A stretch of DNA of 64,000 nucleotides, from the NCBI GenBank assembly GCA_021820525.1, contig JAKADM010000001.1, positions 1 to 64,000 on the forward strand. Reading direction: 5' to 3'. A program made the translations under genes and the position numbers. The notes under the pieces are model-generated. The model worked only from the letters and a program-made list of their open reading frames with translations. It made no database searches and was not told the origin of the DNA. Shown here in pieces: positions 36,762 through 46,277 of this stretch. Positions within the stretch are counted from its first letter, which is position 1. Each line of letters opens with the position of its first letter. Source of the DNA: Thermoplasmata archaeon. Its GTDB lineage: Archaea > Thermoplasmatota > Thermoplasmata > Thermoplasmatales > Thermoplasmataceae.

Positions 36762-37752
36762 AATTGGAAAATTAAGTTCTGAGGAACTCTCCAATAAGAT
36801 TATAGGAAAGATACATAATAAGAGAACGATTTTAGGCCCAAGAGCAGGGGTCGATTATGGTATATATGGTTCAGATTCAAATAAAATAGTTTTGACAACC
36901 GACCCTCTTTCCTGTCATGTACCTCTTGGAATGGAATTTGCCGCAAAGTTTGGTTTCCATATTATTCTGGCGGATTTCATGGCATCTGGAAATATGCCAG
37001 AATTTTTAACTGCAACACTGGTAATTCCCGAAAGCTTTTCAGATGATGATCTGGAAAGGTACTGGAATTCCTTTACATCAGAATCGAATATTTGGGATGT
37101 GGATATTGTTACAGGCCACACAGGAAGATACCCTTCAGCAAGTCTCCCTCTAATTGGTTCTGTAACAATGGGCGGTTTACAGAAGTCCCTTTCTCCAGAT
37201 CCTGCAAATGGAAATTCAGGGGATGCTCTTTATCTTATAGGCATTCCTGGAATTCAGGCAGCCGTGATTATTGCGGCTTATGAAAAAAAAGGCTTGGAGG
37301 AGAGTTTGAGAAGGAAAATATTGGGGATGAAGAATGAATTAATCGCTTCAGAAAAAATCCTTGAAGTCTTAAAATTCAATGAGGAGAGGGGTGGAATTTT
37401 CGTAATCCATGATGTAACAGAGGGTGGTTTAATCAATGCCCTTTATGAAATTGCAGATGTTTGTTCATCCGATCTTGAACTGGTTTCTGGAAAATTAAAT
37501 ATGGATGAAAATGTAAATAAATTTCTGAACATGCACAGTATCGATCCTCTGAGGACCACCAGCGAGGGGTGTGTTATCATTGGCGTCAAGGAAGATGAAA
37601 GCGCCAGCTTTCAAAGGTTTATGAATTCCAGGGGAATAAATGCCATCAGAATGGGCTCTTTGGGAAAGAAAAAGGGTAGGGATGTTTATATTGACGGAAC
37701 AATTATGAAAAATGTAACAGGAGATTCATACTGGGAGGCAGTGGGAAAATGA
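36730..37752 (+). CDS. PurM/HypE/ThiL-superfamily protein, candidate thiamine-phosphate kinase
   Basis: A 340-aa AIR-synthase-fold protein. TTDPLSCH and GFHIILADFMASG match the metal/nucleotide-binding region of the PurM/HypE/ThiL superfamily; a C-terminal VIHDVTEGGLINAL is the other family hallmark. It is not a textbook ThiL. Because it lies between a riboswitch-controlled transporter and thiE, phosphorylation of thiamine monophosphate to TPP is a reasonable guess, as no other ThiL is in the window. HypE-like or another phosphotransfer role is the alternative. The start is uncertain: GTG 36730 (chosen) or TTG 36733, both within the transporter gene. It overlaps thiE by 4 bp. Confidence 0.75.
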   Translation: MLKLEERTFHRIGKLSSEELSNKIIGKIHNKRTILGPRAGVDYGIYGSDSNKIVLTTDPLSCHVPLGMEFAAKFGFHIILADFMASGNMPEFLTATLVIPESFSDDDLERYWNSFTSESNIWDVDIVTGHTGRYPSASLPLIGSVTMGGLQKSLSPDPANGNSGDALYLIGIPGIQAAVIIAAYEKKGLEESLRRKILGMKNELIASEKILEVLKFNEERGGIFVIHDVTEGGLINALYEIADVCSSDLELVSGKLNMDENVNKFLNMHSIDPLRTTSEGCVIIGVKEDESASFQRFMNSRGINAIRMGSLGKKKGRDVYIDGTIMKNVTGDSYWEAVGK

Positions 37753-38348
37753 TCATTTACGGGATAACCCCAGATTATGGAGGCAGCGGTTTCTTTGAAA
37801 AAACAGAACGCATACTTATGGCTGGAATTGAAATTTTGCAATACAGGGATAAGACAGCTTCAGATCAGACATTCATCGAAAATGCCAAAAAACTCAAAGA
37901 AATGTGCAGGAACCACGGAACGGTTTTCTACATTGATGATCGCGTGCATCTTTATGACGAAATTCAGTCAGATGGTGTCCACGTGGGAAAGGATGATGTG
38001 GATGTATCACTTGTCAGGGAAAAATACCATGATGTTTTAATTGGCGCATCATCTTACTGCGATCCTGAACTTGCCCTAAAACTGGAAAGAAAAGGGGCGA
38101 ACTATATTGCCTTTGGATCCATGTACCCTACACAGACCAAGAAGGATTATAGTTTATGCGCACCAGAAATTATAAGGGTTGTGAGGAAAAAGGTACGCAT
38201 CCCAATTTATGCCATAGGTGGGATCAACTTTCAGAATATTTCAAAAATAGTCGATTTGAGATATGACGGGATTGCCGTCAGTTCCCTTCTATATTCCTCT
38301 GAAGATCCATATTCCACAACAATGCAGCTCAGGTCAGTGATCTTATAG
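37749..38348 (+). CDS. thiE: Thiamine-phosphate synthase ThiE
   Basis: A 199-aa TIM-barrel enzyme joining HMP-pyrophosphate and thiazole phosphate to give thiamine monophosphate. The chain begins YGITPDYGG, then has LQYRDK with the conserved Arg-Asp-Lys, FYIDDRVHL, DGVHVGKDD and IGGINFQNI. These are standard ThiE motifs in normal order. The start overlaps the preceding gene as ATGA. As the last gene behind the TPP riboswitch it probably shares its control. It converges on the permease gene with a 20-bp tail overlap. Confidence 0.93.
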   Translation: MIIYGITPDYGGSGFFEKTERILMAGIEILQYRDKTASDQTFIENAKKLKEMCRNHGTVFYIDDRVHLYDEIQSDGVHVGKDDVDVSLVREKYHDVLIGASSYCDPELALKLERKGANYIAFGSMYPTQTKKDYSLCAPEIIRVVRKKVRIPIYAIGGINFQNISKIVDLRYDGIAVSSLLYSSEDPYSTTMQLRSVIL

Positions 38349-40152
38349 CCTCCTCATACCCACCCCTGGTAAGAATCAGTTCCAGAAGAAATTCTAACAG
38401 TGCTATTCCTGAGAGGATTATGAGAACGGTCAGGAATAGGAATTCCTGCAAGTGTGGAGAAATATTAAGGAAAAAGGCATTCATGGTTTTTAACCCAGAA
38501 TAGTTAATCCCTATGAATATGGAAGTGAGGAATACCATTAAGAGAATAGTTGAGGAATACAGTTTCTTGGCGGCAGCCTCCATATTTATTATGTTATGTA
38601 TGAGATAGGAAGTGGCTATTACAAGGATCGAAAATAGTACAACGTCAGGATCGATGAAGTAGTTAAACGCCCCAAAGGTAAAGGTAAGGGCTCCTACAAT
38701 CACGGGCCTCAATGTTCCGTCTACTTTTCCAAGATCCTTCCTGTATCTTAGCGCAGAAAGGTTTATGAAAGCAAGACTTATGAGAACCATGAAGTCCGTA
38801 ATGCTCAAAAGGAAATTTTCACCGGTTTCCACAAGTATTATGATGAAGATAAGTGTAAATATCCATGAATATCTTGTAATCGAAACTGGAAATATCCTGT
38901 CCTCACCAAGGGACTTCAGATGCCTGGAGGCGGCCAGGAATGCAGGTACAAAGGTTGTAAGCGTTGCAATTATGAATGCAATAATCATAAATATGTAAGC
39001 ATACTGACCCCCTGCATACCCTGCTATCCTGAAGGCTGGAATGGATGCCGTTTCTATTCCTTCTCCCCTGTGCTGCGTCATCATAACCGCAATGGAATAG
39101 ATGATGTTTATGGATGAGGATACAATAACGGTTACGATCATTGTCCACCTGATTATGGAATCCTTTTCAATCCTCAATTTCTTTTTAATCACAGGTATAT
39201 AATATTCAACCTTGTTTTCCACACTCCTCTGGAAGGCCATAATCTCCTGGAATCCAAAGAACAGTATGAAAAGGTAGCCAGTATTTATCAATGTGTCCTC
39301 CAGTATATTCCCTCTAAAGGAAAAAAATAAGTCAGTTGAAAGGGGTGCACTGTGGAAAACAAGGGCCTCCTCAATTATAAGAATCAAGGCCATTGCAAGC
39401 ATCATGACAAGCTGGACCTTTCCAATCAAAACCATATATTTCTCCTCAAAGAACGCATTTATTATGAACCACGCAATGAAAAGGCCAAGAATGACATAAA
39501 TCAGTGCGGTTGAAAATGTTCCTGAGACTATGTGGCTGGTAGGCAAAACAATCAATAGAAGGTCAAAGAAAATTATAACACAGTAGGCTGCCAGGGCAGA
39601 ATTAGCAACCCACATTGATGTTCTGCTGATAAAATATCTTACCGAAGAGACTCCATAGGCCTCCCTCACGAAGGCAGGGCCACCCACAATATCCTTCCCG
39701 TTTTTCTTGTGGAATATGTAAATGTCATTATACACCCTTGCCATAATAAGGGAAGTTATGGCCGCCACAATAAGGGATATGGTGGACACAATCCCGTATT
39801 GTAGGGCATTTTCGGGAATAAGTATGAAAAGGGGAGAACCCAGAGTTGAACCGATTCCGATGGAAAGGATTATGAAAAATCCATAAACGGGACGGGGTTT
39901 TCCCGTTATTCTTGGTCTTGAAAACCTTACCCTAAGGGACAGGGGGAATGATAGGGTTAGATATATGGACAATATGAGGGCTGTTATAAAGGAGATTAGC
40001 AATACTGCCTTCCTTGCAGTAATGTATTGAAAATTGAAAAGATAAGTGAAATTAACAATACCAAAGGCCAGAATAAATGCAAGGATTATGAGAGATGATA
40101 GGGTTATCACAATTCTTGCAAAATAGATCTTCCTGATTGACTTTCTATCCAA
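38329..40152 (-). CDS. APC-superfamily permease, substrate unknown
   Basis: A 607-aa integral membrane protein with about fourteen hydrophobic helices, most like amino acid/polyamine/organocation permeases. GIGSTLGSPLF near residue 97 resembles the unwound glycine-rich region of helix 1 in APC proteins, and GGPAFVREAYG follows. The first ~60 residues carry two further helices. The start is TTG 40152, preceded by AGGTGA overlapping the stop of the small membrane protein gene upstream. The substrate is not visible. It shares a transcript with that small protein. Confidence 0.8.
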   Translation of the reverse strand: MDRKSIRKIYFARIVITLSSLIILAFILAFGIVNFTYLFNFQYITARKAVLLISFITALILSIYLTLSFPLSLRVRFSRPRITGKPRPVYGFFIILSIGIGSTLGSPLFILIPENALQYGIVSTISLIVAAITSLIMARVYNDIYIFHKKNGKDIVGGPAFVREAYGVSSVRYFISRTSMWVANSALAAYCVIIFFDLLLIVLPTSHIVSGTFSTALIYVILGLFIAWFIINAFFEEKYMVLIGKVQLVMMLAMALILIIEEALVFHSAPLSTDLFFSFRGNILEDTLINTGYLFILFFGFQEIMAFQRSVENKVEYYIPVIKKKLRIEKDSIIRWTMIVTVIVSSSINIIYSIAVMMTQHRGEGIETASIPAFRIAGYAGGQYAYIFMIIAFIIATLTTFVPAFLAASRHLKSLGEDRIFPVSITRYSWIFTLIFIIILVETGENFLLSITDFMVLISLAFINLSALRYRKDLGKVDGTLRPVIVGALTFTFGAFNYFIDPDVVLFSILVIATSYLIHNIINMEAAAKKLYSSTILLMVFLTSIFIGINYSGLKTMNAFFLNISPHLQEFLFLTVLIILSGIALLEFLLELILTRGGYEEAIRSLT

Positions 40153-40156
40153 CTTT

Positions 40157-40627
40157 TCACCTGAACAGATACCTTATATTCATTCTTGCAGTTCTCAACG
40201 AATAAAATCCGGCAAAAAGGAGGAGAAGGGCAAGAAGGAAATTTATGAACAGTGCCATCTGGAAAAAGCCTGATTTTACCTGGGCAAACTTCAGAACACC
40301 CATGTAATATTGGAAGAAAACATCACTGTTTGAACCTGAGGAAAATGTGGGTATTACAAGAATAATGCCTAGAATGAAGAGAAATGCTGACAGTATGAAC
40401 TGTCCGACTGTCGAAATAATTATTTGAAGATCTGTACCTTTTCTTGCAGTTCTTATTATTTCTATGAATTCCCTTACCTCCTCGCTGGAACTGTTTTCAA
40501 TTCTTCTTATTATGTCTGCACGGGATATGGAATCTTCCCTATCGGAAAGAAGCATTAGCGCCTTTACATTAATTTCAAAATTATCGATAAGTGGATTGAG
40601 AGAATCATCTGTCTTCTCATCTGCCAT
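40157..40627 (-). CDS. Two-helix membrane protein upstream of the permease
   Basis: A 156-aa protein with a charged N-terminal half (about residues 1-68, predicted helical) and two membrane helices (about 72-92 and 122-142). I do not recognise the family. GGTGGT precedes the ATG. It ends 4 bp before the APC permease start, which suggests an operon and perhaps a partner of the permease. Its promoter region holds a 7-bp inverted repeat. Confidence 0.7.
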   Translation of the reverse strand: MADEKTDDSLNPLIDNFEINVKALMLLSDREDSISRADIIRRIENSSSEEVREFIEIIRTARKGTDLQIIISTVGQFILSAFLFILGIILVIPTFSSGSNSDVFFQYYMGVLKFAQVKSGFFQMALFINFLLALLLLFAGFYSLRTARMNIRYLFR

Positions 40628-40660
40628 ACCACCTTCTATGGATATAAGGATTTAAATTTT

Positions 40661-40681
40661 GTCAAAACTGTTCCTTTTGAC
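40661..40681. promoter_or_regulatory. Inverted repeat in a divergent promoter
   Basis: GTCAAAA-CTGTTCC-TTTTGAC, perfect 7-bp arms with a 7-base spacer. It sits immediately upstream of a TATA-like stretch for the leftward small membrane protein and permease genes, and about 110 bp from the rightward gene. It has the form of a dimeric regulator site; the regulator is unknown. Confidence 0.5.
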
Positions 40682-40787
40682 TGTTTAACTGTCCCTTATG
40701 AATTGTATACATATGACTATAATTATAGACTAAATATTTATTAAGCCGATTTAAGTAAGATTAAAAAAACATTCTGACATATCCCAT

Positions 40788-41909
40788 TTGGGGATTAGAA
40801 TAGAAGCATCTGGAAAAAATGACAATACCAAAATTATAAGAGCGTATTTTCAGTATTTACTTGATTCTGTTATAAGCCAGAACGAATATGATGGTCTCAA
40901 GGCCAGCCTTGATAACCTGAAAGCGGCTCTTCCTCTGGAGCTTGCAGATATAGATAAACTCATGATAAATATTTCAAAGGTAATAGATGATTTTAAATCT
41001 GCAAAAAATTACAAAGGTTTCAATGAAACAGAGAAGGAAATCAACGATTTTGTAAGGGCAAGTTTGGATAAGTTGAAGAAAAAAGTTTCTGATGAGTTCA
41101 AAGTTAAAATGGATGAGCTCGAAACAGGTATGTCCTCTGCAAGGATGAATTCTACAAAGAATATCCAGGCATTTCTGTCCTCTGATTCCTTAAAGGTTCT
41201 CGATATGTCAATTAACCTGAAATTGGTAGAGGGCGTATATGATTCTACGGTAAAATACATAGCAGAAGGCGGAATAGAATACGAATTCTCACTTAATACG
41301 AGGACTCTGGAGATATTTAAGGAACCCATTAAGTTTGCCTCACTGGAAAAGGGTGTTAAAATCCCTGTGAGCAGCGGCAGCAACTGGGTGGGAAAGGAAA
41401 CCCAGATTGATTATGAAAAGATTGACCGTTATTATCTTTCTTCCGCAAGCATCAGCAAAGGAAATCTATTCGTAGTCTTTTCCGATCCAGACAGCGATGG
41501 AAAGGTAACTTTTGTGATGTCCCGGGGAAATGACAGCGCCTTTCTTTCCATAGAATATTCCATAGACAAAAAAACCGTTGACATTACGGGGAATTCTGCA
41601 TTGAGCAGCACCGTTGAAATGGATAGGATTCAGGATCCTCTTGACAGGATTTATGGAAGCATTATGGAAGTTGAGGCAAATAAAATGAAGTTAATCCATC
41701 TGGTAGATAATGGAAATGAGGTTCTTGATTCGGTTAATTTCAAGCCCTTTGCCCTGAAGGTTTTTGATATGAAGAAGGATCTTTTAAAGGGTATAATCAA
41801 CAAACCCGGCGATGGAAAGGAAGAGGTCGTGAATATTAAAGAAAGGTTGGGTCTCGCCGGTGACGCAGGAAAGGAGATTGCTAACCTGTTGGGTATAGCC
41901 TATGATTGA
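40788..41909 (+). CDS. Hypothetical protein with N-terminal helical region
   Basis: A 373-aa soluble protein I do not recognise. Roughly residues 25-130 are charged helices, likely coiled coil. A beta-rich middle part (about 140-270) follows, with EYEFSLNTRTLEIF and DPDSDGKVTF, the latter resembling an acidic calcium-loop-like stretch but not a defined EF-hand. There is no signal peptide. The start is TTG 40788; a TATA-like TATTTATTAAG about 45 bp upstream supports it. The stop overlaps the aldo/keto reductase start by 8 bp, so both are probably co-expressed. Confidence 0.6.
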   Translation: MGIRIEASGKNDNTKIIRAYFQYLLDSVISQNEYDGLKASLDNLKAALPLELADIDKLMINISKVIDDFKSAKNYKGFNETEKEINDFVRASLDKLKKKVSDEFKVKMDELETGMSSARMNSTKNIQAFLSSDSLKVLDMSINLKLVEGVYDSTVKYIAEGGIEYEFSLNTRTLEIFKEPIKFASLEKGVKIPVSSGSNWVGKETQIDYEKIDRYYLSSASISKGNLFVVFSDPDSDGKVTFVMSRGNDSAFLSIEYSIDKKTVDITGNSALSSTVEMDRIQDPLDRIYGSIMEVEANKMKLIHLVDNGNEVLDSVNFKPFALKVFDMKKDLLKGIINKPGDGKEEVVNIKERLGLAGDAGKEIANLLGIAYD

Positions 41910-42675
41910 AGCAAGAGACTTCTCGCCCTTTGGCCTTGGCACATGGAGAATGGGTGGCGGTTCAGAGCCAGATTACTCCAAAGATGAACTCTATGAAGGC
42001 ATTATAAGGGAATCGCTGAGAAAGGGCATTAATGTGATAGATACCGCCGAAATGTATGGTGGCGGCCATACGGAGGAGATCGTAGGAAAGGCCATGGGCG
42101 ATTTCCACAGGGAAGACATATTCCTCATAACAAAGGCATGGCCTTCATCCTATGGAGATTTGAGGGGAGCTGTGGAAAGATCCCTTGAAAGGCTAAATAC
42201 AGATTATGTTGATCTTTATTTGCTTCACTGGCCCGATGAAAAATATGACCTGAAAGAGCTCATAGGGCAAATGATCCGTTTGATGGAAGAGAAATATACC
42301 AGATATATTGGTGTAAGCAATTTCAATCTGGAGCTCCTCAGAAAGGCACAGGAGTTATCTGGGGGAAAAATCTTCTCCGATCAGATCGAGGTAAACATAT
42401 CAAACCAAAGAATGTTCAATGAAATCAGGGAATTCTGCACTTCATCCCATATATTGCCGGTGGCATATTCCCCTCTCAACAGGAACAGAATGCCAGAAAA
42501 TACAAGAATTGCAAGTAAAATTCAAAAATCAGGTTTGTCTGTGTCTGAATACAGCCTCATATATACTATTGCCATTGGTGCTTACCCCATTCCAAAATTC
42601 AGCAGTATAAAGCATCTCGATGATCTGCTTGGTGCAATTAATATGTACAGAAATGGAAAGATAAGAATTTTTTGA
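41902..42675 (+). CDS. Aldo/keto reductase
   Basis: A 257-aa NAD(P)H-dependent TIM-barrel oxidoreductase. The catalytic set is present: Asp and Tyr in DTAEMYGGGH, Lys in TKAW and His in LLHWPD. SNFN and the C-terminal IPKFSS, similar to IPKS, bind the cofactor. Members reduce sugars and other aldehydes or ketones; the substrate is unknown. The gene starts inside the end of the unknown coiled-coil gene and precedes an aldehyde dehydrogenase and an alpha-glucosidase, so sugar metabolism is plausible. Confidence 0.9.
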   Translation: MIEARDFSPFGLGTWRMGGGSEPDYSKDELYEGIIRESLRKGINVIDTAEMYGGGHTEEIVGKAMGDFHREDIFLITKAWPSSYGDLRGAVERSLERLNTDYVDLYLLHWPDEKYDLKELIGQMIRLMEEKYTRYIGVSNFNLELLRKAQELSGGKIFSDQIEVNISNQRMFNEIREFCTSSHILPVAYSPLNRNRMPENTRIASKIQKSGLSVSEYSLIYTIAIGAYPIPKFSSIKHLDDLLGAINMYRNGKIRIF

Positions 42676-42739
42676 ACATATTGGGAATATTACCTTAAAA
42701 AATGAAAATGCATAAATCCTTTGTTGTACATACACAATC

Positions 42740-44206
42740 ATGAAAAACTATATTGATGGACAGTGGGTAGATTCCAGTAATGGCAAGACTCTGGACAAAT
42801 TAAATCCCTCAACAGGAGAGTTATTAGATAAATTCCCTGCTTCAACAAAGGATGATGTTGACAGGGCAATAGACGCAGCCGAGTCATCATATGAAGCATG
42901 GTATAACATGGGCTCTGTGGCAAGAGGGAAGATAATCAGGGAAGCAGGAGACAGAATAAAAGCGGCAAGGAGTGAACTGGAAAACATACTGATTAAGGAA
43001 TGCGGCAAGGTAAAGGTTCAGGCAGCCGAGGAAGTTGATGGCGTCCTTGACCAGATCTATTACTATTCAGAGTTCGCAAGGAAAATAACAGGGGATATCG
43101 TTGAGGGAACAACCTCAAAGAGGAAAATATTCCAGTACAAGGTTCCACATGGAGTTGTAGTTGCCCTGACTCCATGGAATTTCCCGGCTGCAATGGTTGC
43201 AAGGAAACTTGCACCTGCCCTTCTTACAGGAAATTCTGTTGTAATTAAGCCAAGCAGCGATACACCACTTACGGCAGAGTGGATTGTAAGGAAGTTTGTG
43301 GAAGCAGGTATCCCCAAAGGCGTGCTGAATTTAATAACTGGCAAGGGATCAGAAATCGGAGATTATATTGTTGCACACAGGAAGGTCGGGCTCATAACCA
43401 TGACCGGTTCCACAGAAACAGGCCAGAGAATAATAAAGAATACCTCTGCAAATATGGCAAAGACCATACTTGAGCTTGGAGGAAAGGCACCCTTTATTGT
43501 GTGGAAGGATGCAGATCTGGAAAATGCGGCAAGGGCTCTCATATGGGCAAAATTCTGGAATGCAGGCCAATCATGCATAGCGGCAGAGAGAGTATATGTG
43601 CACTCTGAAGTGAAGAAAAAGTTCATGGATATATTCCTGAAGATGACCGGGGAGATCAAGGTTGGTGATCCTCAGGATTCCGCAATGGGTCCACTTATAA
43701 ATAAATCTGCAGTTGAAAACATGAACTCCTTCATGGCGAAGGCAAGGGAGGAGAAACTTCAGATCGTGGCTGGAGGAAAAACGCCTGATCTTTCGGGAAA
43801 GTTGAAGAACGGATTCTTCTTTGAGCCCACAATCATTGATAATGTACCTCAGAACTCACCCCTGTTCCAGGAAGAGATATTTGGCCCTGTTGTGGGAGTC
43901 CATGAAGTAAAGGACAGGGAAGAGATGTTCAAACTTGCCAATGATTCAAAGTATGGCCTGGCATCCTATCTCTTCACGTCAGATATGAATCTTGTCTATG
44001 AGGCATCCGAAAGGATAAGATTTGGGGAGGTCTATGTCAATATGCCTGGGCCAGAGGCATCACAGGGATATCATACAGGATTCAGGATGACGGGACAGGC
44101 AGGGGAAGGAAGCAAGTACGGAATAGAGGAATATCTCAAACTGAAGAATGTTTATGTGGACTATTCCGGGGAAAAATTGAAAATAGGAACCGTTCCCGGT
44201 TTCTAA
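42740..44206 (+). CDS. Aldehyde dehydrogenase, possibly D-glyceraldehyde or lactaldehyde type
   Basis: A 488-aa ALDH with the full active site: TPWNFP (N147), ELGGKAP (E245) and GQSCIAAER (C279). EEIFGPVVGV and the C-terminal block are normal. Thermoplasmatales use an NADP-dependent glyceraldehyde dehydrogenase in the non-phosphorylated Entner-Doudoroff route, and this sequence is of that general subgroup; lactaldehyde or succinate-semialdehyde activity remains possible. A TATA-like GCATAAATCC is centred 26 bp before the ATG, so the mRNA is probably leaderless. It is distinct from the P5C dehydrogenase at the window start. Confidence 0.85.
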   Translation: MKNYIDGQWVDSSNGKTLDKLNPSTGELLDKFPASTKDDVDRAIDAAESSYEAWYNMGSVARGKIIREAGDRIKAARSELENILIKECGKVKVQAAEEVDGVLDQIYYYSEFARKITGDIVEGTTSKRKIFQYKVPHGVVVALTPWNFPAAMVARKLAPALLTGNSVVIKPSSDTPLTAEWIVRKFVEAGIPKGVLNLITGKGSEIGDYIVAHRKVGLITMTGSTETGQRIIKNTSANMAKTILELGGKAPFIVWKDADLENAARALIWAKFWNAGQSCIAAERVYVHSEVKKKFMDIFLKMTGEIKVGDPQDSAMGPLINKSAVENMNSFMAKAREEKLQIVAGGKTPDLSGKLKNGFFFEPTIIDNVPQNSPLFQEEIFGPVVGVHEVKDREEMFKLANDSKYGLASYLFTSDMNLVYEASERIRFGEVYVNMPGPEASQGYHTGFRMTGQAGEGSKYGIEEYLKLKNVYVDYSGEKLKIGTVPGF

Positions 44207-44222
44207 TTTTTTATAAATATTA

Positions 44223-44237
44223 ACTACCAGAGGTAGT
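44223..44237. promoter_or_regulatory. Dyad upstream of the alpha-glucosidase gene
   Basis: ACTACC-AGA-GGTAGT, perfect 6-bp arms, centred about 52 bp before the GH31 start and upstream of its TATA-like TTTTAATAAC. It could be an activator or repressor site, or a short terminator hairpin for the preceding ALDH gene. Confidence 0.4.
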
Positions 44238-44281
44238 GAAAAATTAAAAAAATGTTTTAATAACCTGAGTATTACTAAAAT

Positions 44282-46204
44282 ATGTCTTCGGAAATTGAGA
44301 TTGACAAAAACAGAAATGTAAGAATAAGATTCAATTCACCACTACTCCCCGATCTATACAGTTTTGAGGGAAAGGAAAAAATTTCTCCTGAATCTATGGG
44401 ACAAAATATCCTTATAAAGGAGGATGGGCAGGGTACCACCATAAGTATTCCGCTTGGGCTCTTGGATCATATCATTGGACTCGGGGAAAAAGCACTTCCT
44501 GTGGAGAGGAGAAGAACCATGGTAGAATTCTGGAACTTCGACAGTTATGCATACAACCTTAAATCTGACCCTCTATATGTTTCAGTTCCCTTTTTCATGG
44601 TTGTAAATAAGGGAAAGGCAAAGGGTTATTTTGTTAACTATGGCGGAATAATAAAGATGGACTTTGGGCAGTCAGTTTATGATCAGATCATAATCAGTGT
44701 GCCCTCAAGGGATTTCGATTTTCATATTTTTTCTGAAAATACTCCGGAAAATGTCCTGTCAGAATTCATGAAGCTAACGGGAAAACCTTTCAGGTTGCCT
44801 TCCTGGGTTCTTGAACACCAGATATGCAGGTACTCTTACTATCCCGATGGAAGGGTACTGGAAATTATTGAAAAGTACAGGGAAATATTTGGAAAGCATT
44901 CTGTTGGTTCTGTATATCTGGATATAGATTACATGGACGAATATAAACCCTTTACGGTAAATAGAGAACGTTTCCCGGATATGAAGGCTTTCACAGATAA
45001 ATGCCATTCCATGGGTATCAGGGTGATTCCCATAATTGATCCGGGATTGAAGGTAGATCAGAAAACCGGAATTTTTAAAAGAGGTCTGGGAAACTACGTT
45101 GAGACATCTAAGGGCGAGTTATTTACGGCAGATGTATGGCCAGGAAAGTGTGCCTTCCCGGATTTCCTTAACAGCAGCGCACAGGAATTCTGGACAAACG
45201 AGGTAAGGGAATTTATGGAGAAAGGTGTGGATGGCATATGGCTTGATATGAATGAGCCGTCTGTGCGGAGTGAAAGCAGGACAATAGATGAGGATGCCAC
45301 GCACTCCCTTGGAGAGACCAGAATTCGGCACGGAGATGTGCATAACTACTATGCCATGTTTGAAGCAAGGGCAACAAGAAGTGCTCTGGATGACGATAAG
45401 TTCATACTATCAAGGTCAGGCTTTGCAGGAATTCAGAAATACGCAGCCATATGGTCCGGGGATGGAAACGGAAACTTTGAGAGCATGGCACTGCAGATAC
45501 CGCTTTTAACATCCCTCAGCATTTCAGGTATACCCTATGTGGGATGCGATCTTGGAGGTTTTCTTGATTACACCGATCCTGAACTTCTTCTGAGATTTTA
45601 CCAGATGGCCCTTTTCTTCCCTGTATACAGGAACCATAAATCCAAAACTGAAAATGATCAGGAACTTTTCCTTTATCACAAATATTATATCCGGAGGTTC
45701 AGGGAAATACTTGCCCTAAGGCACAGTATTGTTCCTCATCTTCTATGGAAGGCAAGGGATGCAGAGGAGAACTTCTCACCAATCATAAGGCCAATGGCAT
45801 TCAACTATCCTGAAAATGAAGGAATGTTCCAGATCAACGATCAGTACATGGTTGGTAAGGAGATTATGGTTGCGCCAATTGTTCATAGAAACCAGAATAC
45901 AAGGCAGGTCTTTCTCCCGGGAGGAAGATGGTACAATCTTCAGACTGGAACCGTAAATTTCGGAGACGATGTAATTGATTCAGGAGGAGATATTCCTGTA
46001 TATTTGAAAGAAAATGAAGTACTCATAACTGAAAATGCCCTTGTTTTCTTTGGTAAGTTTAAGGGTAGGATTTTCCTTAAAGGTGAATGGATAAACATAG
46101 AATATGATGGCAAGGAAATTAAGGAGGGAAAGGAAAAAATGGGCAACACAAAAATAATTGATGCAGAAAGGGACCATTTTTCTTTCAGAGACATAATCGC
46201 ATAG
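44282..46204 (+). CDS. GH31 alpha-glucosidase
   Basis: A 640-aa glycoside hydrolase of family 31, expected to release glucose (or xylose) from the non-reducing end of alpha-glucosides. The nucleophile Asp is in GIWLDMNEPSV (D322) and the acid/base Asp in WSGDGNGNFE (D394). FWNFDSYAY and VYLDIDYMDEY are further family motifs. The chain has no signal peptide, so the enzyme is probably cytoplasmic, like MalA of Sulfolobus and Thermoplasma. It is preceded by a dyad and a TATA-like element; no sugar transporter is adjacent. Confidence 0.93.
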   Translation: MSSEIEIDKNRNVRIRFNSPLLPDLYSFEGKEKISPESMGQNILIKEDGQGTTISIPLGLLDHIIGLGEKALPVERRRTMVEFWNFDSYAYNLKSDPLYVSVPFFMVVNKGKAKGYFVNYGGIIKMDFGQSVYDQIIISVPSRDFDFHIFSENTPENVLSEFMKLTGKPFRLPSWVLEHQICRYSYYPDGRVLEIIEKYREIFGKHSVGSVYLDIDYMDEYKPFTVNRERFPDMKAFTDKCHSMGIRVIPIIDPGLKVDQKTGIFKRGLGNYVETSKGELFTADVWPGKCAFPDFLNSSAQEFWTNEVREFMEKGVDGIWLDMNEPSVRSESRTIDEDATHSLGETRIRHGDVHNYYAMFEARATRSALDDDKFILSRSGFAGIQKYAAIWSGDGNGNFESMALQIPLLTSLSISGIPYVGCDLGGFLDYTDPELLLRFYQMALFFPVYRNHKSKTENDQELFLYHKYYIRRFREILALRHSIVPHLLWKARDAEENFSPIIRPMAFNYPENEGMFQINDQYMVGKEIMVAPIVHRNQNTRQVFLPGGRWYNLQTGTVNFGDDVIDSGGDIPVYLKENEVLITENALVFFGKFKGRIFLKGEWINIEYDGKEIKEGKEKMGNTKIIDAERDHFSFRDIIA

Positions 46205-46277
46205 GAAGATCAAATTTTTTATTTAAAATCTCAAAAATTTTTGAACAGGGAAAAACTTCCAAAACTCATTCCATCAG

